A stretch of DNA of 64,000 nucleotides from Candidatus Phytoplasma australiense (GCA_000069925.1 AM422018.1:682001-746000), one strand, 5' to 3'. Positions 30,098-41,896 are shown, counted from the stretch's first letter. Translations and numbers: made by a program. Notes: generated from the letters alone by a model not told the origin.

Positions 30098-32923
30098 ATG
30101 AAAAATCAAGAATTTATTAAAGTCCGCGGTGCGCGACAAAACAATTTAAAAAACATTAATATTGATATTCCCAAAAATAAATTTGTAGTTATTACAGGTT
30201 TATCCGGTTCTGGGAAATCTTCTTTGGCTTTTGATACTTTATATCAAGAAGGAAAAAGAAGATATGTAGAATCATTAAGTGCTTATGCTAGACAATTTTT
30301 AGGTGGTTTTGAAAAACCAGATGTAGATAGTATTGAAGGATTAAGTCCTTCTATTAGTATTGATCAAAAAACAACTTCCCATAATCCTCGTTCCACCGTG
30401 GGAACTATTACAGAAATTTATGATTATTTAAGGGTTGTTTATGCTAATGTCAGCGTTCCTTTTCATCCTTCCAAAAACGTTGCTTTAGAAAAGCAAACAA
30501 TTGAACAAATGATTCAAAAAATCAATCAATCTTTTCCCAAAGGTCACACAATTGTAATTTTGGCTCCCATAATTGAAAAACAAAAAGGGACTCATCAAAA
30601 AACTTTTTTAAAATTATTTCAAGATGGCTTTCATCGCGTTATGGTGAATGAAAAAATTTATTTAATTGATGAAGTTCCTGATTTAGAACAAAAGAAAAGT
30701 CATAGCATTTATGTAGTTGTTGACCGCATAGAAGTTAATGATGTCAACCAAAATAGAATTTTTGAAGCCCTAGAACAAGCCCTAAACTTAACTAATAGCA
30801 AAGTTTTTGTCAAAAGTGTTGATAACCTTCAAAACGACTCCTCTCAAAAACTTCCTTTTTTAAAACTCAATCGTAATTATCATTTAGAAGGTGTTGATGT
30901 AGACATTCCTACACGCGAACCAAGGCTTTTTTCTTTTAATACTCCTGTGGGTGCTTGTCTTAGTTGTAAAGGAATCGGATTCCAAACAGAAGAAAATGGT
31001 TTTTTACCTTTAGACAAAACTTTAAATGAATTAATTATACAAATTTTCCAAAATGTTGACCCTCAAGATACTTTTATTTATCAAAAGCAAATTTTAATCA
31101 ATTTGTGTAATCATTATAAAATTGATATGGATACACCTTTATTAGATTTAAAAGGTAAAATCATAGATAGTATTTTTAATGGTTTATCATCGAAATATAC
31201 AAGACACAAAACATTAGATCAAGAAGTATTTTGGCATCAAGGTCATGTTTTTGAAGGTCTTTTGGGAATTTTCAAAATATATCGCAAAAATAATCAAATG
31301 GATACAAATTGTTTCGATTGTAAAGGCAAAAGATTAAATCCAGGGGCTTTACTTTTTAAACTGAACGGCAAAAACATTTATGAATTAACGAATTTATCAA
31401 TTAATGACATGTTGATTTTTTTTGAAAACTTAGTTTTAGGCAAAGAAGAGGCAAAAATCATCCGTTTGGCTTTAAAAGAAATCACTCATCGTCTTACTTT
31501 TTTAAAAGAAATCGGGTTGGGTTATTTAACTTTAACACGTAATGGAGCAACTTTATCAGGAGGAGAAGCTCAAAGAATCCGCTTGGCTACCCAAATTGGT
31601 TCTAAATTATCAGGAGTTTTATACGTTTTAGATGAACCTTCCATTGGTCTACATCAAAAAGATAACGATTTGTTGATTAATTCTTTAAAAAAAATGAGAG
31701 ATTTAGGAAATTCCTTAATAGTTGTCGAACATGATCACGATACTATGTTGGCCTCTGATTATTTAATTGATATCGGTCCCAAAGCAGGTATCCAAGGAGG
31801 AAACTTGCAAGCAGCAGGAACCCCTAAAGAAGTCATGCAAAACCCTAATAGCTTAACAGGTAAATATTTATCTAACAAAATAACAATCAATACTCCTTCT
31901 GTTAGAAGAAAAGGAAATGGCAAAAAAATTTGGGTTAAAAACGCTTCTAAAAATAACTTAAAAAACATTAATACTTTTTTTCCTATGGAACAATTAGTGG
32001 TAGTTACAGGAGTTTCTGGTTCTGGGAAATCAACTTTAGTTAATGATGTTTTGTTAAGCGGCTTAAGAGAAAAAGGATTGTTGAAAAACAAAAATAGTTA
32101 CCAAAAAAATCCTAATATAGTTGATGATGCAAATTGTGTCACCAAAATAGTTGAAATTTCTCAAGCAGCTATCGGAAGAATTCCTAGAAGTAACCCTGTA
32201 ACTTACACTGGTATTTTTGATGAAATTAGAGATTTATATACCAAAACTGAAGAAGCTAAAATGAGGGGTTACCAAAAAGGACGCTTTTCTTTTAATGTGA
32301 AAGGCGGTAGATGTCCGGTTTGTACAGGTGACGGGGTGAAAAAAATCTCCATGCATTTTTTACCTGATGTTTATGTAGTTTGTGAAAGTTGTAAAGGAAC
32401 GAGATACCACCAAGAAACTCTCAGCATCAAATATAAAAATAAAAATATCGCTCAAGTACTTGATTTAACTGTTGATGAAGGAGTAATTTTTTTTCAAAAC
32501 CACCCCAAAATTAAAAATCAATTAGAAATCTTGCAAAATGTAGGACTTGGTTATGTTAAAATGGGGCAACCAGCAACAACTTTATCAGGAGGAGAGGCTC
32601 AAAGGGTTAAATTAGCTAGTGAATTGCATAAAAAAGTCATTCCGGGTGCTTTATATATTCTAGATGAGCCTACAACTGGATTGCATTCAGATGACGTAAG
32701 ACAGTTAATTAAAACTTTACATCACATGGTGGATCAAAAAGCAACTATTGTTGTGATTGAACATAATTTAGATGTTATTAAAAACGCTGATTATATTATT
32801 GATTTAGGTCCTGAAGGAGGAAATCAAGGCGGGTATATAATCGCCCAAGGAACTCCTGAAACAATTAGTGAAAATAAAAACAGTTATACAGGCAAATATT
32901 TAAAAAAAATTTTGGCACATTAA
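30098..32923 (+). CDS. uvrA: excinuclease ABC subunit A
   Basis: 941 aa damage-recognition ATPase of nucleotide excision repair. It has two ABC modules: Walker A at 34-41 (GLSGSGKS) and 638-645 (GVSGSGKS), and two LSGGEAQR signatures, each with a Walker B (VLDEPSIGL and ILDEPTTGL). The C-terminal zinc finger is intact (CPVC and CESC). The first one is not: CLSCKG is present, but its partner CxxC before REPRLFSFN is missing. Length is normal. AAGGAAA precedes the ATG. Confidence 0.96.
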   Translation: MKNQEFIKVRGARQNNLKNINIDIPKNKFVVITGLSGSGKSSLAFDTLYQEGKRRYVESLSAYARQFLGGFEKPDVDSIEGLSPSISIDQKTTSHNPRSTVGTITEIYDYLRVVYANVSVPFHPSKNVALEKQTIEQMIQKINQSFPKGHTIVILAPIIEKQKGTHQKTFLKLFQDGFHRVMVNEKIYLIDEVPDLEQKKSHSIYVVVDRIEVNDVNQNRIFEALEQALNLTNSKVFVKSVDNLQNDSSQKLPFLKLNRNYHLEGVDVDIPTREPRLFSFNTPVGACLSCKGIGFQTEENGFLPLDKTLNELIIQIFQNVDPQDTFIYQKQILINLCNHYKIDMDTPLLDLKGKIIDSIFNGLSSKYTRHKTLDQEVFWHQGHVFEGLLGIFKIYRKNNQMDTNCFDCKGKRLNPGALLFKLNGKNIYELTNLSINDMLIFFENLVLGKEEAKIIRLALKEITHRLTFLKEIGLGYLTLTRNGATLSGGEAQRIRLATQIGSKLSGVLYVLDEPSIGLHQKDNDLLINSLKKMRDLGNSLIVVEHDHDTMLASDYLIDIGPKAGIQGGNLQAAGTPKEVMQNPNSLTGKYLSNKITINTPSVRRKGNGKKIWVKNASKNNLKNINTFFPMEQLVVVTGVSGSGKSTLVNDVLLSGLREKGLLKNKNSYQKNPNIVDDANCVTKIVEISQAAIGRIPRSNPVTYTGIFDEIRDLYTKTEEAKMRGYQKGRFSFNVKGGRCPVCTGDGVKKISMHFLPDVYVVCESCKGTRYHQETLSIKYKNKNIAQVLDLTVDEGVIFFQNHPKIKNQLEILQNVGLGYVKMGQPATTLSGGEAQRVKLASELHKKVIPGALYILDEPTTGLHSDDVRQLIKTLHHMVDQKATIVVIEHNLDVIKNADYIIDLGPEGGNQGGYIIAQGTPETISENKNSYTGKYLKKILAH

Positions 32924-33059
32924 AAAAACTTGATATTAATTGATTTAAAGTGATAAAAAAACTTTTAATTTTTCGGTTATTTGTAAAATTTATCACCCCA
33001 ATTTTTTTAATTCACGATCTCTTTTTCAAAAAAAGATATTTATAAATATAATTGCTTTT

Positions 33060-33070
33060 AATGCTATAAT
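33060..33070 (+). promoter_or_regulatory. extended -10 promoter for tig-lon
   Basis: TGCTATAAT ending at 33070, about 160 bases upstream of tig, without a clear -35 box. It has the same form as the box upstream of tRNA-Tyr. Confidence 0.5.
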
Positions 33071-33232
33071 ATTAGCAGGAAAGAAAGTGAATTTGGATTA
33101 ATTCTTTGCAACTTTCTAACCAATTAATTGGGATTTAAAAAAAGAAATGTTTAGCAAACTAATCTTTTTTATTTTTAAATGATGCAATATCATCAAATAC
33201 GAAGTTATAAACTTAGAAAAAGGTATTGAAAA

Positions 33233-34519
33233 ATGGAAATTAAAAAAATTAATGATGAAAAGATCCAGTGTGGTTTTAAGGTTTTAACTGAAGAATTAGA
33301 ACACCATCTTACTTTGGCTTATGAACAAATAAAACATAAAGTAGAAGTTAAAGGTTTTAGAAAAGGGCATGTACCAAGAAAAATTTTTGAAACTCGTTTT
33401 GGTAAAGAAGAATTATATAATAACGCTTTAGAAAAGATTGTTCAAAACAAATACAAAGAAGCTTTGGCCAAAAAAACTTTTGAAAATATGGGAATGCCTA
33501 AAATAGTAGGACTAGAAGAAAAAAATTTCAAAGAAAAAAAAGACTTTCATTTTAATTTGGAATTTAATCTTAAACCTAAAGTCGTTTTAGGTTCATATTT
33601 AGGAATCAAATTAAGTAAAGGTGATTTAGAAATCACAAAAGAAGAAATTAATACTCAAATTGATTCTTTATTAGACAGTAAGAAAAAATTAGTTCCTAAA
33701 AACAGTAACGTTTTAAAAAACAACGACACAGCTATTTTTGATTTTGAAGGTTTTATTGATGACAAACCTTTTGAAGGCGGTAGTGCTAAAAATTTTAGTT
33801 TAGAAATCGGTTCTAAAAAATTTGTTCCTGGTTTTGAAGAACAAATGATAGGAATGAAAAAAGAAGAAACAAAAAATATAACAATTACTTTTCCTAATGA
33901 TTATCCTAAATCAGATTTAGCTAATAAAAAAGCTATTTTTAAAGTAACTTTGCATGACCTCAAAACCAAAGTTAAACCTGAGTTAACAAATGAATTAGTT
34001 GTCTCTTTGCAATATCCTGAAATCAAAACTGTAGAAGAGCTTCAAACCAAAGTTACAGAAGAACTTACAAAACAAAAAGAACAACAAAATAAAAGAAGAG
34101 TAGAAAAAGAAGTTTTAGATAAAATCAAGCAAAATACACAACTTACAATTCCTTTAACTTTAATCGAGGAAGAAAAAAAAGACATTAAAAATAAATTTCA
34201 AGCTCAATTACAAAAACAAAAATTAACCTTAGAACAATATCAATCATATTTAGGAATTACTGAAGAAAAAATGGAACAAAATTGGCATGAAGAAGCAAAA
34301 AACAACTTAGAATACCAACTTATTATGGAACAAGTCGCTTTGCAAGAAAAAATAACCGTCAACCCAGAAAAAATAGAACAATGTTACAAAGATTTAAGTC
34401 AAATGCATCAAATGTCACTTGAACAAGTTAAGCAGAATTTAGATCTTGAAGTTTTAAAGCAAAATTTATTGTTAGATGAAGCTTGGGAATTAGTAATGAA
34501 AAATGTTGTTTTCGCTTAA
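33233..34519 (+). CDS. tig: trigger factor
   Basis: 428 aa ribosome-associated chaperone and prolyl isomerase. The ribosome-binding signature GFRKGHVPR lies at about 42-50. The FKBP-like domain spans about 155-245 (DTAIFDFEGFIDDKPFEGG). The helical C-terminal arms are lysine- and glutamine-rich. AAAAAGG lies upstream of the ATG. It is followed by lon after 24 bases, forming a protein quality-control pair. Confidence 0.95.
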   Translation: MEIKKINDEKIQCGFKVLTEELEHHLTLAYEQIKHKVEVKGFRKGHVPRKIFETRFGKEELYNNALEKIVQNKYKEALAKKTFENMGMPKIVGLEEKNFKEKKDFHFNLEFNLKPKVVLGSYLGIKLSKGDLEITKEEINTQIDSLLDSKKKLVPKNSNVLKNNDTAIFDFEGFIDDKPFEGGSAKNFSLEIGSKKFVPGFEEQMIGMKKEETKNITITFPNDYPKSDLANKKAIFKVTLHDLKTKVKPELTNELVVSLQYPEIKTVEELQTKVTEELTKQKEQQNKRRVEKEVLDKIKQNTQLTIPLTLIEEEKKDIKNKFQAQLQKQKLTLEQYQSYLGITEEKMEQNWHEEAKNNLEYQLIMEQVALQEKITVNPEKIEQCYKDLSQMHQMSLEQVKQNLDLEVLKQNLLLDEAWELVMKNVVFA

Positions 34520-34543
34520 TTAAAAAGTGAAAAGGAGTTCAAA

Positions 34544-36907
34544 ATGAAAACAAAAATAATGAAAAAAACTAAAACTGTTGTAGATTTAGAACAAAACACA
34601 CAAACGCAATTACCAGCTTTGGCTATTAATGAAATTGTTCCAATGCCAAACGTTGATTTTCGTATTGAAATATCAGACAAACAATATATTAATGCTTTAA
34701 AGGAATCAAAAGAACATCATGAATCTTTAGTTGTTATTTTAATAAGACCGGGATTTGGACAAGGAAAGCCAAAAATCACTGAATTGAATCGTTATGCGGT
34801 TTTGGCTCAAATAATTACACAAATTAAAATGCCTCAAGGATTTTATAAAGTAAGATTCCGCATTTTGCAAAGAGTCAAAGTTCAGAAATTTTTACAAAAA
34901 GAACCTTTTTTAAAAGTAGAATATCAAAATATTAACACTGTTTTTGGCAAAATTGAGGAAGAAAAAACCTTAATGAAAATTGTTATTGATACGATTTTAA
35001 AAAAACCTTTTCAATTATTAAACCAAAGTAATAATAATTTTTTAGAAATGATTCAATTTGAGCAAGAAGTAGAAAAAATAACCGACATTATTATTTTTTA
35101 TTTACGCATTGATAATTCCGAAAAATATAAATACTTAAAAGAAGCAGACCTTAATAAAAGACTTTTTAACATTTTAAGAGATATTGATATTTTAACTATG
35201 GGGATGCATTTAGAACAAAAAATTAACGAAAAAGTTAAAAAAAGTATTGATGAAAACCAAAAAGAATTTTATTTAAGAGAAAAAATGAAAGCCATCCAAA
35301 ACGAATTAGGCGATAAAGTTAAAAAAGAAGAAGAAATCGCAGAATTAAGAAAAAAAATTAACAACACTCCTCTTCCTGAATCAATTAAGAAAAAAGCTTT
35401 ACAAGAACTGTCGCGTTATCAATCGTCTTCCTCTTTATTGGCGGAATCTTTTGTAATTAAAAATTATCTAGATTTTTTACTGGAACTCCCTTGGCAAAAA
35501 ACTACTCAAGATATTGATGATTTAGCTCAAATAGAAAAATCTCTAGATGATGGTCATTATGGTTTGGCTAAAGTCAAAGAGCGTATTTTAGAATATGCAG
35601 CAGTTAAAATTATGACCAAAAAAAATCCTCAAAACATTTTATGTTTAGTGGGTCCACCAGGGGTTGGTAAAACTTCTTTGGTTTCTTCAATCGCCAAATC
35701 TTTAGGCAGAAAATTCATTAGGCAGTCTTTGGGAGGCATGAAAGAAGAATCAGAAATTAGAGGCCACAGAAGAACATACATCGGAGCTATGCCAGGCCGC
35801 ATTCTTGCAGGCATCAAAGAAGCTCAAACAATGAATCCTGTTTTTTTATTAGATGAAATTGATAAATTAATTGCTAATTATAATTTTGACCCTGCATCAG
35901 CTTTATTAGAAGTATTAGATCCACAACAAAACAAAACTTTTATTGATCATTTTTTATCAGAACCATTTGATTTGTCTCAAGTTCTTTTCATTACTACTGC
36001 TAATTATTTAGATAATGTTCCTGAACCTTTAAAAGATCGAATGGAAATTATCGAAATGAATTCTTACACCGAAAAAGATAAAGTTGAAATTGCTTCTAAA
36101 TATCTTTTTCCTAAACAATTAGCAAATCACGGTCTTAATCATCAAAATTTAATAATTGAAGATGGAACCTTTCTTTATTTAATTCGTCATTACACTAAAG
36201 AAGCGGGCGTAAGAGAATTGGATAGAATATTGTCAAATCTTACACGCAAAACAGTGAAAGAAATCCTGATCAACAAAAAAGAAAAAGTTATCATTAACAC
36301 TCAAAATGTTTCTGATTACTTAGGTAAAGAAAAATATTTGCATCTTTTAGCAGAAGAAAAAGAGCAAATAGGATCAACTAATGGTCTGGCTTATACTTAT
36401 TTTGGCGGCGAATTATTGAAAGTGGAAGTTACTTATTATAAAGGTAAAGGGCAATTATTTTTAACTGGTAAATTAGGCGATGTCCTTAAAGAAAGTGCTT
36501 ATACTGCTTTAAGTTTTATTAAAGCTAATGCTGCAAAATTAGGAATTATGGATAACAAGATCTTTTTAGAAAATGATTTTCATATACATCTTCCAGAAGG
36601 AGCAGTCCCGAAAGATGGTCCTTCAGCAGGGATTACAATTGCAACTTCTCTTTTTTCTGCCATCACTCGCAAATATATTAAAAAAGGTTTGGGAATGACA
36701 GGAGAAATCACTTTGAGAGGTGATGTTTTGGGCATTGGAGGATTAAAAGAAAAAGCTATTGCTGCCAATCGCAGTGGCCTTAACACTATTTTAATTCCTC
36801 AGGAAAATGTTAAAGATATTGAAGATATCCCTGAAGAAGTAAGAACTAAATTAAATATTATTCCTGTTTCAGATGTTTGTGAAGTTTTTTCTAAAGTATT
36901 TCTTTAA
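34544..36907 (+). CDS. lon: ATP-dependent protease Lon
   Basis: 787 aa. An N-terminal substrate-binding domain (about 20-220) is followed by a coiled coil, an AAA+ domain with Walker A GPPGVGKT at 370-377 and Walker B VFLLDEIDK, and a protease domain with the catalytic Ser694 in KDGPSAGI and a Lys in GGLKEKAIAA. AAAAGGAG precedes the first ATG; a second ATG six codons later is less well placed. It degrades damaged and regulatory proteins. Confidence 0.96.
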   Translation: MKTKIMKKTKTVVDLEQNTQTQLPALAINEIVPMPNVDFRIEISDKQYINALKESKEHHESLVVILIRPGFGQGKPKITELNRYAVLAQIITQIKMPQGFYKVRFRILQRVKVQKFLQKEPFLKVEYQNINTVFGKIEEEKTLMKIVIDTILKKPFQLLNQSNNNFLEMIQFEQEVEKITDIIIFYLRIDNSEKYKYLKEADLNKRLFNILRDIDILTMGMHLEQKINEKVKKSIDENQKEFYLREKMKAIQNELGDKVKKEEEIAELRKKINNTPLPESIKKKALQELSRYQSSSSLLAESFVIKNYLDFLLELPWQKTTQDIDDLAQIEKSLDDGHYGLAKVKERILEYAAVKIMTKKNPQNILCLVGPPGVGKTSLVSSIAKSLGRKFIRQSLGGMKEESEIRGHRRTYIGAMPGRILAGIKEAQTMNPVFLLDEIDKLIANYNFDPASALLEVLDPQQNKTFIDHFLSEPFDLSQVLFITTANYLDNVPEPLKDRMEIIEMNSYTEKDKVEIASKYLFPKQLANHGLNHQNLIIEDGTFLYLIRHYTKEAGVRELDRILSNLTRKTVKEILINKKEKVIINTQNVSDYLGKEKYLHLLAEEKEQIGSTNGLAYTYFGGELLKVEVTYYKGKGQLFLTGKLGDVLKESAYTALSFIKANAAKLGIMDNKIFLENDFHIHLPEGAVPKDGPSAGITIATSLFSAITRKYIKKGLGMTGEITLRGDVLGIGGLKEKAIAANRSGLNTILIPQENVKDIEDIPEEVRTKLNIIPVSDVCEVFSKVFL

Positions 36908-36929
36908 TTAAAAAATATTTTAAAATAAA

Positions 36930-36962
36930 AAATACCACCCTAAAAGAGTGGTATTTTTTTTA
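36930..36962 (+). terminator. terminator after lon
   Basis: AATACCAC and GTGGTATT arms followed by T8, about 20 bases after the lon stop. Confidence 0.9.
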
Positions 36963-37032
36963 TCTTTTATTTTATAAAATAATTATTTCTTTGGATGTTT
37001 TCTTTGTTGATAATCCTCCAAAAGCAATAGTT

Positions 37033-37501
37033 ATCTGGTAATAATTTTAAAATATTTAAAAAATTTTTTAATATAAAAAAATAAATAAAAATGTAATTAA
37101 TTAAAAAAACATTGTTATTTTTATAAAAGGGGTAATCCTTAATAATTCCAGAATATTCAAAACTTTTTGATATAAAATAAATAAAAAAATATAAATAAGT
37201 AAAAAAAGCTTTGAGGTTTTATTCCCAAAGCTCGTAACTATTTGACGTTATGTTGAATTGTTAGCTTTATAAAAAAAGGGGGACATCTGGTAATAATTTG
37301 AAAATCTTTAAAAAATTTTTTAATATAAAAAAATAAAAATGTAATTAATTAAAAAAACATTGTTATTTTTATAAAAGGGGCAATCCTGAATAATTATAGA
37401 ATATTCAAAACTTTTTGATATAAAATAAATAAAGCTTTGAGGGTTTTATTCCCAAAGCTCGTAACTATTTGACGTTATATTTAATTGTTAGTTTTATAAA
37501 G
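37033..37501. repeat. tandem duplication of ~240 bp
   Basis: Copy 1 (37033-37273) and copy 2 (37285-37501) are near-identical non-coding units; copy 2 has lost about 25 bases. Each holds a hairpin with AGCTTTG and CAAAGCT arms (about 37207-37234 and 37431-37460), whose T-rich flank faces left. The hairpins would therefore act as terminators for the leftward pmbA transcript. Confidence 0.85.
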
Positions 37502-37584
37502 ACAAATATTTAATAATAATTTAGTTATTTTCAATTTCAAAACAGATTTTCTTTTTTTAAAATTATTTTTAAAATTAATAAATT

Positions 37585-38898
37585 TTAATTTTTTCCAGCA
37601 ATACTTAAACTACTAACACAAACACTAGCGCTGCCAAATCCTGAAGTTTGAAATTCAAAATCATTAGCAATTCCTACAATATCTTTTAATACTTGAAAGA
37701 AATTACCAGAAAGAACAATCATTTTAACAGGAGAAGTAATTTTTCCTGCTTCAATTTTAAAACCACTAGCCTGAAGGCTAAAATCACCGCTAACAGTTTT
37801 AATTCCTGCATGAAGTCCAATTAAATCAGTAATGTAGACACCATTTTGAATTGGAGCAATCAATTCTTGAAAAGAATTTTTTCCTGGCTCTAAGTAACAG
37901 TTAACCATAGAAATACCCCCACCAAAACCATTTCCAGTAGGTTTTTCCTTAAAAAAGTGAGCGGTTTTTAAATTGTGAATAAATCCTTTAAAGGCACCTT
38001 GATAAATGATTGGTTTAGTTTGACAAGGTACACATTCTTCATCGAATTTTTCTTGAAAATAAGCTTTTTCATGAAGTGGATCATCGAAAAGATTGACGAT
38101 AGGAGTCGCAATTAAATGATTAACTTTATCTTTTAATTTAGTTAAATTACGATAAGCACTATTTCCCGAAAAAATATCACTAAAACCATCTAAAAGTTCA
38201 GCAAACATTTCATTAGAAAAAACAACTGGATATTTTTGAGATAAAATAGATACTCCACCTATTTTTTTTTCAGTCGTATCAACAATTTGACGGCCTAATT
38301 TAACTGGATCAAAGGCATCAAAAGTTTTTTCTAAATTACTTTCGCCAAAACTTTCAATATCTTTGTCTTTTTGAAAAACCCCTGAAGCGTATAGATAAGC
38401 GCAGCTATTTTGATGTGACAAAGAAACTTTTTTAGAATTCAATAAAGTAGTTTTAGAAAAACTTTCTTTATAAATTAAATCATCTATTTTTTGTAAATAA
38501 ACACTTTCAGAAATTGTTTTTTCTAATTCTTTTAATAATTGTATTTTATGATCTAAAGGGATTTGACTAAAATCAAATTTATTTTCTTTAACTTCAGGAT
38601 AAGTTGCAGGACCTTCAAAAATTAAGGCTGGTTCTTTGGAAGTGATATTTTGACAGTTTTCTTTCATGTTTTTTAAAGCATCTAAAAAAGCTTCATCATC
38701 CAGTTTTTCTAACGAAAAAGATGTTTTTTGGTTTTGATAAATCCCTCTGACAATAAAAGATTTAACATTGCTATGAACACAAGCATCTATTTTTCCTTGT
38801 TCCAAAGATAATTTAAAGCTTTTGTTTTCGTGAATAAGTATTTCTAAGGCATCAAAACCTTCTTTTAAACCTTGTTCAAGCCATTTATTTGTTTTCAT
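37585..38898 (-). CDS. pmbA: TldE/PmbA metalloprotease-like subunit
   Basis: 437 aa. It forms a heterodimeric protease with TldD; in known cases the pair processes or degrades small, unfolded peptides. The sequence has the family features of the non-catalytic partner (GVYITDLIGLHAGIKTVSGD near 330-350) and no HExxxH metal site. It overlaps the end of tldD by 14 bases, so the two are translationally coupled. Confidence 0.9.
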   Translation of the reverse strand: MKTNKWLEQGLKEGFDALEILIHENKSFKLSLEQGKIDACVHSNVKSFIVRGIYQNQKTSFSLEKLDDEAFLDALKNMKENCQNITSKEPALIFEGPATYPEVKENKFDFSQIPLDHKIQLLKELEKTISESVYLQKIDDLIYKESFSKTTLLNSKKVSLSHQNSCAYLYASGVFQKDKDIESFGESNLEKTFDAFDPVKLGRQIVDTTEKKIGGVSILSQKYPVVFSNEMFAELLDGFSDIFSGNSAYRNLTKLKDKVNHLIATPIVNLFDDPLHEKAYFQEKFDEECVPCQTKPIIYQGAFKGFIHNLKTAHFFKEKPTGNGFGGGISMVNCYLEPGKNSFQELIAPIQNGVYITDLIGLHAGIKTVSGDFSLQASGFKIEAGKITSPVKMIVLSGNFFQVLKDIVGIANDFEFQTSGFGSASVCVSSLSIAGKN

Positions 38899-40282
38899 TT
38901 TGTTTTACTCCTCCTACAATTATTTCTTTGACTCTAATTGTAGGCTGACCAACATCAACTGGCAAATAACCAGACTCAGAGCCACACATCCCTTGTCCTA
39001 AAACTAAATCATTGGCAACGCGGTCAATTTTTGTTAAAATATCGGCTCCATGTCCAATAAGCATTGCTCCTTTGACATGAGTCGTTAATTTGCCTTTTTC
39101 AATTAAATAACCTTCATTTACTATAAAATTAAATTCTCCTGTAGCAGGTACAACCGTTCCCCCTCCTAAAGATTTAGCATAAAGGCCATAAGCAGTATCT
39201 TGAATGATTTGTTCAGGTGTTTCGTTGCCTTTTTCAATATAAGTTGAATTCATCCGAGAAGTAGGAGAGTATTTATAAGATTGTCTACGAGCAGATCCGG
39301 TGGGTTTCATGTTCATTTTACGACCATTACGAAAATCAACTAAATATCCTTTTAAAATTCCTTTTTCAATTAAAAGGTTTTTTTGGGTTTTGCGGCCTTC
39401 ATCATCAAAATTAAGTCTTCCCCAAGCCCCTTCAATTGTTCCATCGTCATAAGCTGTTACTACTTCAGAAGCGATTTTTTGATTCATTTTGTTGTTAAAA
39501 GGAGAAAGTCCTTTGGCAATTGCAGTCGCTTCTAATGGATGTCCGCATGCTTCGTGGAAAATTACTCCGCCAAAACCATGATTAATCACAACCGGCATAA
39601 CTTGAGGTTTTAATGGTTGAGCTTGCAATAAAGAAACTGCTTGCACGGCAACTTCGCGTGCAATTTTTTCTAAGTTGATTTGGTCAAAAAATTCTAATCC
39701 CATAAATCTTCCTGGGCCTGCAAAAGCTTCTTGCATCTCCCCACCTGATTGAGCTACTGCAAACAAACTACATCTAATATAATTTCTTTGATCTTTTTGA
39801 TAAACTCCCAAACTATTGGCAATTAAAACTTGTTGTTCTTTTTGTTCCAAGGTAACGATTGATTGGATGATTTGGGGGTCATAATTTTTAATTATTTGGG
39901 ATAATTTTAATAATTTTTGTGTTTTTTCTTTTTTAGACATGCTATCGAAAGGTTTTTGCACGTTTTTAGAAAAAGGCAATGGTTCTTTTAAAGGAATAAC
40001 TTCAGTTTTTTCTCCTTGAAAAGATTGCTTCATTTTTTCAATTAAAGTCAAAACACTATCATAATCGATTTGGTTAGTATAGCTATAAACTTCATTAAAA
40101 CCTTTTAATAAGCGTATTCCTACTCCAAAAATATTATTATTGCTAATAGAAGTTACTTCTTCACCAATAATTTTAATAACTTCAGAAGAAGTGTTTTCGA
40201 AAAAAAATTCAGCAAAATCCGCTCCTTTTTCTAAAGAAAAAGCTAAAAGTTTTTGAATATCTTCTTTATGCATGGCGTCCAC
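38885..40282 (-). CDS. tldD: TldD metalloprotease
   Basis: 465 aa. The metal site is HEACGH in the context GGVIFHEACGHPLEAT, and NEGYLIEKGKL and RVANDLVLGQGMCGSESGYL are further family blocks. The first codon is GTG at 40282, with AGGAGG 12 bases upstream. An ATG at 40273 would be 21 bases from that site, so GTG is preferred. It is the first gene of the tldD-pmbA pair. Confidence 0.92.
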   Translation of the reverse strand: MDAMHKEDIQKLLAFSLEKGADFAEFFFENTSSEVIKIIGEEVTSISNNNIFGVGIRLLKGFNEVYSYTNQIDYDSVLTLIEKMKQSFQGEKTEVIPLKEPLPFSKNVQKPFDSMSKKEKTQKLLKLSQIIKNYDPQIIQSIVTLEQKEQQVLIANSLGVYQKDQRNYIRCSLFAVAQSGGEMQEAFAGPGRFMGLEFFDQINLEKIAREVAVQAVSLLQAQPLKPQVMPVVINHGFGGVIFHEACGHPLEATAIAKGLSPFNNKMNQKIASEVVTAYDDGTIEGAWGRLNFDDEGRKTQKNLLIEKGILKGYLVDFRNGRKMNMKPTGSARRQSYKYSPTSRMNSTYIEKGNETPEQIIQDTAYGLYAKSLGGGTVVPATGEFNFIVNEGYLIEKGKLTTHVKGAMLIGHGADILTKIDRVANDLVLGQGMCGSESGYLPVDVGQPTIRVKEIIVGGVKQNENK

Positions 40283-40304
40283 TTTATGGAAGGACCTCCT
40301 TTAT

Positions 40305-41870
40305 TTTTTATATAATACACTTTATTTTATCATTTTTTTAGATTAATATCAATTAATATTGATTTGTTAATTTTTTTAATATTAAGAATTGTTTGGATTG
40401 TTTTTTGACTTTTACAATAATTAAAAAAATATTGACTAAAAGTTAAAAAAAATAACATTGATACTTCTATTTTTATTAAACATAATTTTTAAAAGTCTGG
40501 GCGGTTCAGGTTTTTTTAAACAAATGGGGAGATGATGTTTTTTAGACATTTTTGTTTTAAAAAAATATTCTTTGCAATCTAGAATCAATCAGATATTTCC
40601 ATATCTTTTCAAAATAAAAAATAGTTTAATTAAGTGAAAAAATGTCTAATTTCTGGAGAATTAAATTTAGTCTTTCCTTTTGGTATGAATAAAAAAACTA
40701 ACTTTTTAAAGTTGGTCTTATTGGAATAATTACTCACAAATAATTATTTATTGTTGTTTTGATTAATTTTCTTTTTAATTTTATATTCTTTATAAATCAA
40801 AAACCATCTTTTTTATTATTATAAAAACTATAAAAAACAATCAAAGATCAAGAGAGTGCCAAAAATAACATAAATAATCTTAAAAGTAATTCCTAAAAAA
40901 GGTGGGATGTTACAGTATTTAGGGCAATTTTTTATTTTTTGAAAATCATTTAAATATTTTTTCTTTTCACACAATCATCTCTAAAATATCTTTAACTTGG
41001 CTGTCTGTTTTCAACTTTTTTAAAAAATATTTAATTTACAATCGTTTTGTCTCTTTTTTAAAAAAATATTTTTAGTCATGATGTGATTTTTTTTGGTCTT
41101 AAAAAGAAAAAAGACAGAATTAATTGTCATTTCTAATTTTTTTTAAAAAATAAAAAGTTTTTTAAATATTTCAACATCCAAAATCAATATTTTTTTACAT
41201 GCCTCAATTATTTTCCTTTGGAACCATTTAGAACAAAAATGAACTTGTTTTATTAAACTTGGATGCTGAAAAAATTAGGGTACTTTTTAGTTTAATTAAT
41301 TTGTTTTGTTGGTTTTAAAGAATATTTTTTAAAACAAAAAAATGTCTAAAAAAATATCATCTCCTCAAACCTTTTTAAAAAGAAGTTGTTTTACTGTACA
41401 ATTTTTTTGAGCAAAAATACCCTTGAAAAATCACAAAACAACGAAAAACATGATTATTGTGTAAAAAAATGCACACCCCTTCATTTTAGAGGCGCGTTTT
41501 CGATTTTTTTTGCTTATATATAAAGTGAAGGGATAAAAATATATCTCTTGAAATTAGCAAAACATGAAAAAACTTATGAACATTTTTAGTTTAATTAATT
41601 TGTTTTGTTGGTTTTAAAGAATGTTTTTTGAAAACAAAAAAATGTCTAAAAAATATCATCTCCTCATGTTTATTATTATGATTAACACTGCTCGCATTTT
41701 GATGAATAAAATAATAATTGTATTGATTGTAATATATCAAAAAAACACTTTTTTAAAAACAATTACTTTAGGGGTTGCAACCATTTTACAACATTCTTAA
41801 AAATCTAATAATTATTAACTTCTTAAAGGTTTTGTTTCCGAAAATTTTTATCACAACTGCAAAAATACAA
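40305..41870. other. gap with nested IS-end relics
   Basis: No gene. 40525-40645 carries one IS end (starting TGGGGAGATGATG). 41288-41365 and 41587-41665 carry inverted copies. About 41372-41665 is collinear with the reverse complement of 53822-54160, the region downstream of tra5. Several insertions have therefore collapsed here. Confidence 0.7.
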
Positions 41871-41896
41871 AAAAGAGACTGAAAAGTCTCTTTTCA
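41871..41896. terminator. hairpin between relics and HIT gene
   Basis: AAAGAGACT and AGTCTCTTT arms with a GAAA loop and flanking A and T runs. It may act in both directions; the nearest gene is the leftward HIT gene, 213 bases away. Confidence 0.55.
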
